Source: Lobosporangium transversale (lineage: Eukaryota > Mortierellomycota > Mortierellomycetes > Mortierellales > Mortierellaceae). Taken from it: a DNA stretch of 64,000 nucleotides. The notes beneath the pieces are model-generated. The model saw only the letters and a list, made by a program, of their open reading frames with translations. It made no database searches and was not told the origin of the DNA. The stretch's first letter is position 1. The number at the start of each line of letters is the position of its first letter. Below are positions 48,477-59,067 of this stretch, piece by piece. The position numbers and the translations under genes are program-made. The stretch lies in NCBI RefSeq assembly GCF_002105155.1, contig NW_019028980.1:682001-746000 (forward strand). Direction: 5' to 3'.

Positions 48477-49430
48477 GCATAAAAGATAAAGAAAATGGAC
48501 AAAATGCTCAAAAAGTGAAAATAAAAATCAAGAACAACGAAATAGTCTGTCCGTTATTGGTTTATCTGCTTATTATCCCAAAAGTAATTAATTTTATTTA
48601 TTTCTGTTAACAGTGAGGTCCACTCTGAGCTTTTAGCTTTGATTTCTCTTGCGTTCTCTTGACAATGAAAGTGATGACCATAGAATGTCTTTAATGCAGT
48701 ATTTATGATGGTTTAAGACAGTAATAACATTGTTGTAGACAACGAATCCTGCTTCAATGATCGTGGTGTGGTGTAGTCGTTCTGGAATACGAAATTGCCC
48801 ATTACAGCCTTGTCAAACCTTTCAATCTTTATTAAAAACAAAATGTATATGGCTAGAAAATTCCTCACTTCCTATTCTTATAAGCACGCAGTCTGTATTA
48901 CTTGCAGAGGAAACGAGATGGAAGTGGGCGGACACCTTGGGTATCGACAGGGGGGTTGGACGAATCGGAATTCGAATACCCCTCATACATTGAGCTTTTC
49001 AGCGTTCTTTATTTGTAATGATAAAAAATGAATAAGAAGGTGATCAAGATTTCAAAATAAAAAGTGATAAAGAAAAAGAAACTGAAAAGTGCTATTGCTA
49101 TAGGACGGATGTTGCCACATTTTAAAGTTTTCGTGTGTCCTAGCTACACTGCGCTCTAGTGTGATTTCCTTGGCCTTCATACTTGCGGGCATTCCAACGA
49201 TGGTACCTATACCATTGAAATCAAAGTGTTCGGATATGGTAATTCAAGTTGTTAATATGTAGAAAATGGTAAAGAAAGAGGACTGAAGATAATGCTTTCT
49301 CTTGGGTGAGATTATACCTCTTGATCTGTTCGTGTCTTTGGGGCGTCATGTGCCCAGAATATGTAATGAACACCAAGTTCATTATCTATATTCCACATAT
49401 GCTCGATGGAGGGCAAGTTGAGCATGCCTT

Positions 49431-49511
49431 TTCTGTTAGACCTTGAGGGACAACGAGTTCTTTCTATTAGGCCTTGAGGGACAACAAACCCTTTTCTATT
49501 GAGGCTTAAGG
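49431..49511. repeat. Degenerate tandem repeat of about 31-32 bp, 2.6 copies
   Basis: TTCTGTTAGACCTTGAGGGACAAC-like units start at 49431, 49462 and 49494. The first two agree in 22 of 24 bases; the third is truncated and more diverged (TTCTATTGAGGCTTAAGG). Confidence 0.75.
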
Positions 49512-49593
49512 TGCAGCGCCTCGCTGCAAAGCCAGGGCAATCATCCCTTTAATGACCGTCGTTTAGTATGGATAAATACTGGGCGAAGGGCTG

Positions 49594-49945
49594 CATACGC
49601 GTATGATAATAAATAAGACGACTGGTATGTGGGCACTGACAGGTTCGTGGTTACGAAAAAGGTTTTTTTATTCTTGTTGGCATTCGGCCGCGTCGAGACC
49701 TTAGCTAATTCCAGGCCAAGATGAAGCCTATTGCTTCCTCGATGAGCTCTTCTTGATCTCGGAGACGCGTCAACGCGGCCGAAAGGATATTTGCAGGACA
49801 AGGAAGCAACAGGCTTCTTATCACCAGAAACAGAAACGAGCGGGAAGCTTGCAAACCTGTATTCATGATCTTCGCATAGCCCCAACGACGCGAGAGATAA
49901 CCTCGTGGCGACGTCCCTCGGTACCGCGAGCAGGACGAGGCGCTA
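49594..49945. other. Palindrome-rich block with interleaved inverted repeats
   Basis: A perfect 12-bp palindrome (CATACGCGTATG) at 49594-49605. Two interleaved inverted repeats: arm A at 49683-49693 pairs with 49773-49783 (11 of 11), and arm B at 49723-49739 pairs with 49801-49817 (16 of 17), in the order A-B-A'-B'. A further hairpin at about 49912-49935 has GTCC-CTCG...CGAG-CA-GGAC. The block is more GC-rich than its surroundings. Function unknown. Confidence 0.55.
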
Positions 49946-50575
49946 ATGAGTTGAGGAATGAGAAATAAGGAATGGAAGAGTAAAAAATAAAGACGGATTG
50001 GACGAGAAACGACCATCAATCATTTTACACCGTGAGGGCTGCCATGTCACGCCATTCAGCACGCGTTTTTTGTTCCACTTTTTTATATAACTTGTATTAC
50101 ATTTAGTCATCATGCATTTTTTTATGGCGTCCATTGGCGGGAACTCTTTATTACTCTCGTCATTTCTCCACCCTCATACCCTTCAACGAACCCTTTTACC
50201 GTAATACAGTAGTATAGATATGAAAATTAGCGAAAAAAAAAAAAAAAAAAAAAAAAAAGATACATGGAACGATCACTGTTGCAGGCTCGTAGGAGCAAAA
50301 GTCTTCATCAGCAGGGGTTCGATTAACCATCAAGGCTCTGAGCCTCTCCCAGGAGCTCCCTTTTCATTGTGTCAAAGCTTTTAGTCCTCAAATCATATTT
50401 GAGAAAATAATTTTGTGATACCCCGAAAATTTTACTCTTGAAAGAACACTTTAATTTGATTACCATTCTGCTTTTGAATTGATCGTTCGTTCGTTCGCTC
50501 GCTCATTCATTCATCCGTTTTATTCATTCTTTTTTATTTCTTAACATAACAATAAAATAATAGTAATAAGAAAAC

Positions 50576-50817
50576 ATGGTGTTTGCAAACAAAACATATG
50601 GTGTGGCGACACCTGCAGACCGGTTTGCACAGGTTATTAAGAAGAGACCAGTTCTTTTTTTCGGACTACCCTTCTTGCTTACTATCGTCGGAGGATCCTT
50701 TGTTCTTTCAGAACTTACAGCCACCAAATATAATGTCCATGACCATCGAACAAAAAATGTAAGTCCTTTGAAAGAAAATGAATATGGCAATAACAATAAT
50801 GATAAAGATGATACTTA

Positions 50818-50853
<36 letters not shown>

Positions 50854-51087
50854 TCTTTAATCCATATATAGATGTCAAAAGAAGAAGGACTGAAATTGTC
50901 CAAGAATAGGAGAAAACTCGATCTACAGGAAGAATACTGGAGATTGCAGTCGCGGGATATTGATGATAATTGGGAGATCAAACGAGTCAGCTCAGAAGCA
51001 GCGCCTGGAGTGACAACCTCACCCAAGATGACAGCTCCACCTTCAGAGCCATCATCACCATCATCGCCATCATCAGGATCAAATTAG
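50576..51087 (+). CDS. COX16: Cytochrome c oxidase assembly protein COX16
   Basis: Mitochondrial inner-membrane protein needed for cytochrome oxidase assembly. Exons 50576-50758 and 50872-51087 give 132 residues. The family core is clear: KKRPVLFFGLPFLLTIVGGSF is the single membrane segment, then VLSELTATKYNVHDHRTKN. After the splice come KLSKNRRKLDLQEEYWRLQ and DDNWEIKRV. The last 30 residues are a Ser/Pro tail not needed for recognition. The intron contains a (TA)13 run. The gene converges with PPX1, with 246 bases between stop codons and an A run of about 27 (51222-51248). Confidence 0.94.
50823..50848. repeat. (TA)13 microsatellite in the COX16 intron
   Basis: Thirteen uninterrupted TA units, 24 bases before the acceptor of the only COX16 intron. 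Likely length-polymorphic. Confidence 0.9.
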
Positions 51088-51220
51088 GTTGAAAAAAGCG
51101 ACCTTTTTTTCATATATGTTTTGTCTTTTTTATATATATATGAAAAATAAACACAGTAGCACTTCGATAAAAAAGCAATCAAACATTCTATGACCTTTTT
51201 ATTTTCTCATCATTAATTTC

Positions 51221-51253
<33 letters not shown>

Positions 51254-51333
51254 GAGTTGGATAAATATAATGGATGCATGGAATCGCAGTTAATGGAAAG
51301 CAGAAGCAAAAGTGTTTGGATCAAAAATCCCTT

Positions 51334-52822
51334 TCAAAATTTTGGCATTGGGGCATCAGCAGGCTGAGTCAACAATTTCTCAACATAGGGCCAGATCTGC
51401 TTGCGTGAACGCGCGCTATTCCATTGGAAATAAGCACGTCCGCCTTTAGCGACAAATTCATGAGTATCGATCAAATCAGTTCTTTCCAGCTTTAGATCTT
51501 CAATTTGTTCCATCTGCTCAGGGAAGGATTTGAGGGATTCCAAAACAGGATAAATGGCCATCTGGCGCTGAAATTCATCATGATCTCCAACACTATCTGA
51601 CATCAAGACCAAGAAGAGATCCAACGTTCGGTTCTGGGCCCACTGACGGATGGCCCGTTGGATCACTTGCCTTGTATCACGCTTAACGAATTTCTGCATG
51701 AGACCAGTAGCACTACTGATACCGACCTTGATCTCGTGATCTGAGCCATGTTGAACAACTGTCCATTCCTTGTAATCCTTGCGCAAGATATCATAGTATG
51801 ACAACTTGGAGGTGTCACGGCGGGCTTCTAAAATTCTCTTGAAGAAATGATCCCTGTCTTTCCATCCTGTGTATGGGAAGATTAGTTTGACCATCGCAAT
51901 GTCGAGAGGCTTGGCTTTATGGTATTGCGGATCAAGGTTCATGGTATCAATCAAGATAGGTCCTAGTAAAAGACGCGAGACTTGTCGAAGCCAATCCGAT
52001 GCCTTTTTCTTATCATGCTTTTGTTGACAATCGGATCGATCTCTTCCTTTTTGGTCTGCATCAATAGCGTTGTGAAAGAAATGATCTGCGACTAAGGAAG
52101 CACAGGATCCAACGGGCTCAATTCTTCGAGGATCTGCGGTGCCATTGTGGAGATTTTCGTCCGCGTGATGATCAAGGACGCCCACGACCTTTGCCTTTTT
52201 TAAAGAAGATAATGAACTAGACAGTTTGTTGTGATCGACCAAGAAGAGCGAGAGTTGATCTCGGTTTTTTTTCAGGAGGGATTCAAAGATAGGAAGGTGA
52301 TCTCTGAAAAAGAGAAGATCATGGTTGACCTCGCATGATGATAAGACAAATTCCACGTCTGAACGAAGGACGAGGTCGGCTTGGGGAATGTTAATGAATG
52401 GGAGGATGATATTATTTTTGTTGTTACTTAAATGGGAGAGGAAGAAAGAGGTCGTCAAGGCCGAGATAATCGAGTCAAGATCTTGTGGAGAAAGAAAAAA
52501 AAAAAAAAAAAAAAAAAGCGATTAGGAACAAAAAAAAAATAAAAAAAAAATAAAGAGCGAATGCGCTTATTGGTTTTTTACCGGCGGATTCATTCCCAGT
52601 GACGAGAATGACATGAGTCTCGGGTTCGGTCTCAAGGCGTGGCCGAACAGAGGTAAGGAATGTGTCCATGGCGGATTGTTTGGGAGGATTTGGTTTGCGG
52701 TTGTGATGATGACAGAGGGGGCGAGCGTTGAGAGACAGGGTGGACTGCTGTTGCATGGCGTTTGTACGTCGAAGGAATAGGGCTAAAAATGTCAGTGCCA
52801 AAAGCGCGATTCTGGAATGCAT
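51334..52822 (-). CDS. PPX1: Exopolyphosphatase PPX1 (DHH/DHHA2 family)
   Basis: Removes terminal phosphates from linear polyphosphate. Exons 52822-52582 and 52481-51334; 462 residues. Motifs in order: VTGNESADLDSI (metal-binding Asp), LFLVDHN, VVGVLDHHADE (the DHH signature) and GPILIDTMNLDP, then the DHHA2 domain with YDILRKDYKEW and KVGISSATG, and LFLVLMSDS. Compared with yeast Ppx1 (397 residues) it has an extra N-terminus: MHSRIALLALTFLALFLRR is hydrophobic with flanking Arg, like a signal or mitochondrial import sequence. A second in-frame Met (residue 52, MDTFLTSVRP) would give a cytosolic form of yeast-like length. The intron carries an A run on the plus strand (T in the transcript) before its acceptor. 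Confidence 0.93.
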
Positions 52823-53604
52823 AGTTTGGGCTTGGACTGTTGCTTTTATTTAAAAATTTCCGTGATTGAAATTGGCAGACTGGACCCTTCAACCCTTTCT
52901 TTTTCCGGATGTGGATCGGTATAGCAGATAGCGTAGCAGTATAGGATGAATGGATGGGAAGAGAAAGGAAAGAGTTGGAGAAGGAAAGTATCGTCTTCGA
53001 ATGATCAAGTGCTTACCGAGCATCCTTTTATACTGCCTTCTTTCGTTGATGAGTTTTTTCACCGAAGAAGAAAAAAAAATGAATGCTTTGAGCACGTTTC
53101 TTGTCTTGGCTCAGTTATTTGCTTCTTTTTTTTTTTTTTTTTTTTTTTGTGTTTGCGTGTGAACACGTTCGATGACCAATGTGGCGGGCAACCTACTTTG
53201 GTGGTCATGTATAGTACTCAATCAACATGTGCAAGTATAGTATTGACCTATGAGGCATTATATTTATGTTTATACATCCACTCCATATGATTAGCGTCTT
53301 TGAGCTATCGATCCAAGGCTTGGGGTCACTGGACATGATGGAACTGCCGCAATATAGCGCTAGCTACATCCTTACCAACGCTATAGCTTATTTCCTTGCA
53401 CGTCGAGCTTGGAGGTAAACATCCAGTCGCAGATCAGGCCTGGATAGATACTTAATGACTATATATTGGTGACATTCACAGCAAGGGCTTGATGTCCGGA
53501 CATTGGCTACCAGAGTTGCAGAGTATGTCTTTTACTATGACTTTCATGAGTTATGATGTGGAAGAAAGTTGATATACCTGGGCCATTCCTGGATTTGCAG
53601 CGTA

Positions 53605-54052
53605 TCAAGAAACTCCTATCTCTTGATGGGCCTTCCGCTCACTTTTGGCGGCTAGAGCTTGTTGGTCATTGACGTTGGTTCGTGCACCAGTAGCTTTAAA
53701 GCCTCTATAGCTTGACTCTTCTCCACACTGGAATCTTACTCTGTCTTGTAATCTTGCCATCCCTATACTTTCAGATTTTCGATAGTTGTGTCTAGAGAAT
53801 TCTTGTGGACGCGGCCTAACGGACAAGGCGGACTTGGCGAAATGTTAGAGTGATCCACCCAGGTGCCTGAAAGACCATTCCTAGATACTGTCTTCTAGTA
53901 GTGGGTGGATTTACTCGTTCTGGGACCATAGACATTCTTCTTACCATCTTACCATCTGTCAAAATAAACTGCTTGTCACTAAGTGCTTCGCCCAAATTAA
54001 GAATCCCATCATTTCGTATGAATAAAATGAATAAAGTCTCAAAGCTCATCAA
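53605..54052 (-). pseudogene. Two overlapping open frames, likely one broken gene or transposon fragment
   Basis: A 78-codon frame (54052-53816) and a 73-codon frame (53826-53605) overlap by 11 bases and read as one protein if one frameshift is allowed. The second has ordinary-looking composition (MARLQDRVRFQCGEESSYRG) rather than low-complexity sequence. I recognise no family. It could be an exon pair missed by me or a relic of a mobile element. Confidence 0.3.
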
Positions 54053-54492
54053 GAGAGGGGAAAAGTGTCAACCTCTGCCCAGGAACTAAGAGAAAAAAAA
54101 TTATAACGATTTAACTGAGACAAGTTTGACTGTGGTAAATACTTTAAATGAAGAGGAGGAATGTGCCCTGTTCTCAAAGACTTGTCTATACCTGTATGAG
54201 TGTATGCACAAAGTTCAAGTCAGATCCCATCGGTTCCCTCTTTTGGAATGGACAATAACAATAACAAAAAAAAAAAAAAAAAAAAAAAAAAACAAAGGTG
54301 ACTCTTTTTTTCTACATGAATCACAGCGTATGAATAATAGGCTGAGCTATGTGATTCATGGTTATGGCACAGGCAATAGACAAATAAACAAACAAAATAC
54401 ATATAAATGTATAAATATATGAACATTATTAATTCATGTCAAGCATTACTTGACAAAGCATTCTTTTTCTTTTTCTTTTTTTTTTTCTTCTC

Positions 54493-54534
54493 ATTCAGAT
54501 TCAGATTCAGATTCAGATTCAGATTCAGATTCAG
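54493..54534. repeat. (ATTCAG)7 hexanucleotide microsatellite
   Basis: Seven perfect ATTCAG units plus a partial one, about 310 bases before the G6PDH start codon, between a T-rich tract and a CATCCT repeat. It does not match a telomere repeat. Confidence 0.95.
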
Positions 54535-54846
54535 ATTTTTTTCATCCTCATCCTCATTAACCTCAGCTCAACTTGTTCACTTGCACACTTTCCTAGCTAT
54601 TCAAGTGTCTTTATTACTCAGCTCTACGTTATTTTTTCTTGAGAGAGATTTTCTGTACCCCGCATTTCTCGTGAACATTTTTATTTTACTTTACCACGCT
54701 CTGCTCCTTTACTCTTTTACATTTTTACATCTCTTTTTCTCTTTTCCCTTTTTTCCTTTCTTTCTTTCCTTCTTACCTTACTTCATTTTATTTAGCATCA
54801 ACCTCTTCATCTCCTTACCATATTTTATCAGCACATTCAAAAAATC

Positions 54847-57800
54847 ATGACTACTCCACCAGTCTTCACTGTTATAGGCAAGTGAATGTATCACAAAACT
54901 AACATCATTTCGCCCATCTTTACTTGGACTCTCTCTTTCAGATGAATCTGAGGGTTGTGCTGCGCTGCATCTTGCTGCACGAAGCCTAAATACATCCATA
55001 AAGTTCTTTTCCTTCACTGATTGACCAGCTTACTTATCATGTGTCTGGATGTTTTCTTTTTTTTTTATACTACATGTAATAACAGTTCTCGGTGCTTCTG
55101 GTGATCTGGCCAAGAAAAAGACCTTCCCAGCGCTCTTTGGCCTGTACTTAAATGGACATATTGCATCTACAACCCGGATTATTGGCTATGCACGCACAAA
55201 GATGGATCGTTCAGAGTTCCTGAAGCGTGTGTCACAGCATATCAAGAACACAAACACTCCCAAGGCTAGGGGCATGTTGACTCAGTTCCTGGACCAGTGT
55301 ACATATGTTTCGGGTGTGTATGATCAGGACTCGGGCTTCCAAGCATTAGAACAAGAACTGCAACGAGTCGAGAGAGAGACTCGGGCGCATGATCGCCTGT
55401 TCTACATGGCCCTGCCTCCTTCAGTCTTCATCCCTGTAGCTAATGGATTGAAGAAGAACTGTTACACTTCCAATGGTACCAACCGTTTGATCGTCGAGAA
55501 GCCTTTTGGAATGGATCTTGAGAGCTCACGCACTTTGTCCAAGGCCCTGGGCTCCCTTTTCAGGGAAGATGAGGTAAGAGGAGAACAAGAAGAACAAAAA
55601 AAAAAAAAAAAAAAAAAATAGTAAGAAGACTTGTGGAAAGAATTGGCTTGAGTGAGTGAATGAATCGAGGGTTTTCTTGATTGCAGACTTGGATTTGTTG
55701 GGAACACTTAATGCATACACAAACTTGAGAGCATACACGTTTTTATGTTAGTAAACACCGTTTCATTGGCCAAGTAATGCGGGGTCATTTCTATATGGGC
55801 ATGTTGGTATATCTTAAAAAAGAAAAGGCCCAATGAGGGGTATGACAAATAGAGGATGACGCCAGGCTCGATTACAGTTAACAATATCAATGGAGAATGG
55901 GACTAGAGAGGGCATTCCATTAATATGTAATCATTGCGCGTTTGGTGTCTGCGCAGACATCAAGCAGAAAAATTCGCTTAAAGATAATTAGGCGGTAGTG
56001 CTGATTAAGCAGAATAGTCGATTTTCTTATTGAGGCTTTCCGATTAGTGTGAGTGTGTCGTTGCATTGGAGGGATTGAGAAGATCACTCCTTCGGTTTCT
56101 GACGTGATCAGTCGTGATTGATCTTGTTTTATGTGACCATTAACTTCAAGAACGTTAGTGAGCGGGAAGAGTATAATATATACTTCTGGATTTCAAATTT
56201 TTTTTTACATTTGGGCTGCGTTGGCTCCCTATGACTGTAAAGAGGGAGAGAATGATAAACAAGCCCTTACAGGAATGCGTCGGTTTGCACTTGGACTTGT
56301 ACACATTAGGGTGAGCCGGTGTTTCGCCCACTCTTATTATTGAGATGATCTGATCTGATTGTATTTGTGTGGCGAATTGATACGCATTATGGTCCAGGGT
56401 CGATTAGTTTATGAGTTTATTTGTTATCTCTATTTTTGAAAACAGTTGAGAAAGACCATTAGAACCATGGTCTCCCCGTTTCTTCTCTTGTTGTTGGTGT
56501 GTAGGGAGCGTGTCATCGTTCGAATGATAATGACCCATCAAAAAAAAAAAAAAAAAAAAAAAAAGAGTTTTGATTAATTGCAGTGAGAGATACAGATGAC
56601 TGATTAGGGCAATGGATTTGATTGGCGCGATTGAGTTTTCTCTTAGTGATAAAAGATTGCATCGCAGTGGTAAATGCTTCGCCCGTGCTCAACAATAACA
56701 AAAGCTTTACTAACCTTTGGGACATGGTGGGGAAAGATGGATTGAAGAAGACTAAATATATAAAAAAAAAACGTTGGGTCACAGAATGATTATTCATGAA
56801 AACTACTTTGTGCGTTTAAACATATGTTTGTACACGTGGCCTTGATACCATTAACTAAAAAAAAAAAAAAAACCTTTTCCTTACACGCTCACACGCGGCT
56901 CGTACAATATGATAGATTTATCGCATTGATCATTACCTGGGCAAGGAGATGGTCAAGAACATCATGATCCTGCGCTTCACAAACCAGATCTTTAGCTCTT
57001 GCTGGGACAAGGATCACATCTCGAACGTCCAGATCACCTTTAAGGAAAAGATTGGCACTGAGGGCCGTGGCGGCTACTTTGATGAATTTGGCATTATGCG
57101 CGATGTCATGCAGAACCGTATGTTTTCGAAGCTAGACTTTTGTCAAAGCAGCAAAAAAAAAAAAAAAAAAAAAAAGCTCGTATTAGAATGATTCATTTAA
57201 TTAATTTTTTTCTTTTCTTTTTTTTTAGATCTCCTCCAGATTTTGACTTTGATTGCTATGGAGACTCCTGCATCTACGAATGCTGAAGATATCCGTGACG
57301 CTAAGGTAGATTTTTTGTGGCATCTTTTTTTTTTTTTTTTTTTTATAATATATATTTATATATATATACTTACGAGTATGCATTTATCCTGTTAAAATAA
57401 CAAAACTAGGTCAATGTCCTTCGCGCTATTCCGGAAATCATCGAGTCTGAGGTACTATTGGGTCAATATGGTAGATCCGAGGATGGCACCATGCCTTCGT
57501 ACCTCGATGATGAGACTGTTCCCAAAGGCAGCAAGACCGCCACGTTTGCAGCAGCGACTCTCCATATCAACAACCCCCGCTGGGAAGGTGTTCCATTTGT
57601 TCTAAAGTGTGGTAAAGCATTGGATCAACCAAAGGTCGAAGTCCGCATCCAATTCAAGGATATGGGTAACAGCTTGTTCCAAAAGGATGTGGCCGCTCGT
57701 AACGAACTGGTCATTCGCGTCCAACCTGAAGAAGCCGTCTATTTAAAGATGACTCAAAAATTACCTGGCTTGGGCATGGATACTGTCATCTCTGAACTCA

Positions 57801-58162
57801 ATCTGTCGTATGCTTCCAGATTCACAAACCTGTCCGTCCCTGACGCGTATGAAAACTTGATTTTGGATGCCATCATGGGCGAACAGTCCAACTTTGTGAG
57901 AAGCGATGAGCTGGATGAAGCTTGGAGAATCTTTACACCTGTCTTGCATAAGATTGACAAAGGTCTTGTACCTGTTGAGATCTACCCCTATGGTAGCCGT
58001 GGTCCTAAGCAGCTTTCTGAATTTGTAGCCAAGTTCGGATTCGAGAGGCATTTGCAGGCTTACTCCTGGCCAGAAACTTCCCAGACGGCTGTTGCTGCCG
58101 CTGCTTCATCAACTGGTCCTGCTGCCACTTCATCAACAGGTGCTGCTGGCAGCAAACTCTAA
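54847..58162 (+). CDS. ZWF1: Glucose-6-phosphate 1-dehydrogenase
   Basis: First enzyme of the oxidative pentose phosphate pathway and main cytosolic NADPH source. Exons: 54847-54877, 55086-55573, 56916-57117, 57229-57305, 57410-58162; 516 residues. The NADP motif [11 protein letters not shown] (12-22) spans the first splice; EKPFG and then RIDHYLGKE (176-184, active-site Lys183) follow, with [20 protein letters not shown] and the C-terminal [12 protein letters not shown]. Intron 1 has a GC donor (ATAG/GCAAGT), the only solution found that keeps both frame and motif. Intron 2 is 1,342 nt, over ten times the local norm, with an A run of about 23 just after its donor. The C-terminus ends with an Ala/Ser/Thr-rich tail. 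Abundant NADPH would serve the fatty acid synthase, but no regulatory link is visible. Confidence 0.96.
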
Positions 58163-58289
58163 TTATCACCACCATAGCAAATGGAAATCATCTCAATCAT
58201 ACTCACAACCCCAGAGAGCCTTTAACTTTAACGGGTGGTTATAAAAGAAACAGAAATGTATATATCTTTGCATAGTTTAGGAGTCTAGG

Positions 58290-58320
<31 letters not shown>

Positions 58321-58386
58321 CGTATATCAACTTTTATATAAAGAACATATTATATTTATATCAATTTATCGAACCGTGTAGTTTTT

Positions 58387-59067
58387 TTAATGTTGTTGAG
58401 GCCAATTTTGATAGATCAACTGGCCAACCGTATGTTCAATATCCTTGAAAGACTTTGAATACGGAGGATCCACGGAAATGATATCCAAATACTTAAGAAA
58501 CTTATTCTGGAATCCAATGTGATAATGATGGTGCTTATGCGCATGACTAAAAACAGTTGGCAGTATATAGGCCCATGGCGGTTTTAAGCCGAGCAATAGC
58601 AGATTCCTTTTTACTATGAAGGCAGTGTGTGACACGGCCTAAAAATGTCAAAAAAAATTTACGCGTTTAAATCACAAACAGAAAATCGCCACCAATTGTT
58701 TCTTACACGCTTTTAACTCCTTGGGGCCCCCGTCCTTGCAACCACTGCCTTTATCACGATGAGTAGGATGGCGGTGATGCTTGTCATACTTTTCTGTGCC
58801 TATGTTTACGAATCTTTTGGTGCTTCTCATGCTTATGGTGCTTTTTACCACTTTGTCCTAGTGACGGTGATGGTAGTAGCTATGCCAATGACAATGATCC
58901 TGACGATGATCCGAGTTGTCCGTCATCTCGACATATTTATGCGTTTTGGGCACATTTGGTGCAGCATGAAACTTATATTGCTGGTCTTGCTTGCTCTGCA
59001 GATTTTTGAGCAATGTAATGGATAGGGTAGTGTTGGTAGTGTTGTTTATAACGGTGCCCGGCTCCAA
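58387..59067 (-). pseudogene. Broken His/Lys-rich gene candidate
   Basis: On the minus strand three frames in turn encode His/Lys-rich sequence: CHWHSYYHHRH then a stop, GKKHHKHEKHQKIRKHRHRK then a stop, and KHHRHPTHRDKG. After a possible acceptor (about 58638) there is a frame ending with HAHKHHHYHIGF and DPPYSKSFKDIEHTVGQL. Continuity of composition across two frameshifts suggests one decayed gene. The family is unknown. A true multi-exon gene is less likely because no introns fit the frame changes. Confidence 0.35.

Larger units (their letters stand above)
48262..50575. other. Intergenic region lipase to COX16
   Basis: 2.3 kb with no supported gene but several structured elements, listed separately: a long hairpin (48352-48476), a degenerate 31-32-bp tandem repeat (49431-49511) and a palindrome-rich, relatively GC-rich block (49594-49945). 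An A run follows the lipase stop (48266-48286), another lies at 50234-50258. TTCGTTCGTTCG-like short repeats occur near 50480-50520 before COX16. Confidence 0.5.
52823..54846. other. Intergenic region PPX1 to glucose-6-phosphate dehydrogenase
   Basis: 2.0 kb. It holds the PPX1 promoter, a T run (53128-53148), a broken open frame on the minus strand (53605-54052, listed separately), an A run (54267-54290), a hexanucleotide repeat (54493-54534) and a very pyrimidine-rich leader (54560-54830) before the G6PDH start. No intact gene seen. Confidence 0.5.

Noticed and set aside
49705..50019. 104-codon minus-strand frame in the structured intergenic block
   Set aside because: No family resemblance; it lies across the inverted repeats, which better explain the conservation-like pattern.
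54493..54534. ATTCAG array as an internal telomere or CRISPR-like repeat
   Set aside because: The unit is not a TTAGGG-type telomere repeat, has no spacers, and behaves as a simple microsatellite.
55574..56915. A hidden gene within the long G6PDH intron
   Set aside because: Only short frames without domain features were seen on either strand.
58759..59025. 88-codon hydrophobic plus-strand frame resembling a membrane protein
   Set aside because: It is the antisense of the His-rich locus; CAT/CAC-rich DNA read backwards gives Met/Val-rich hydrophobic sequence.
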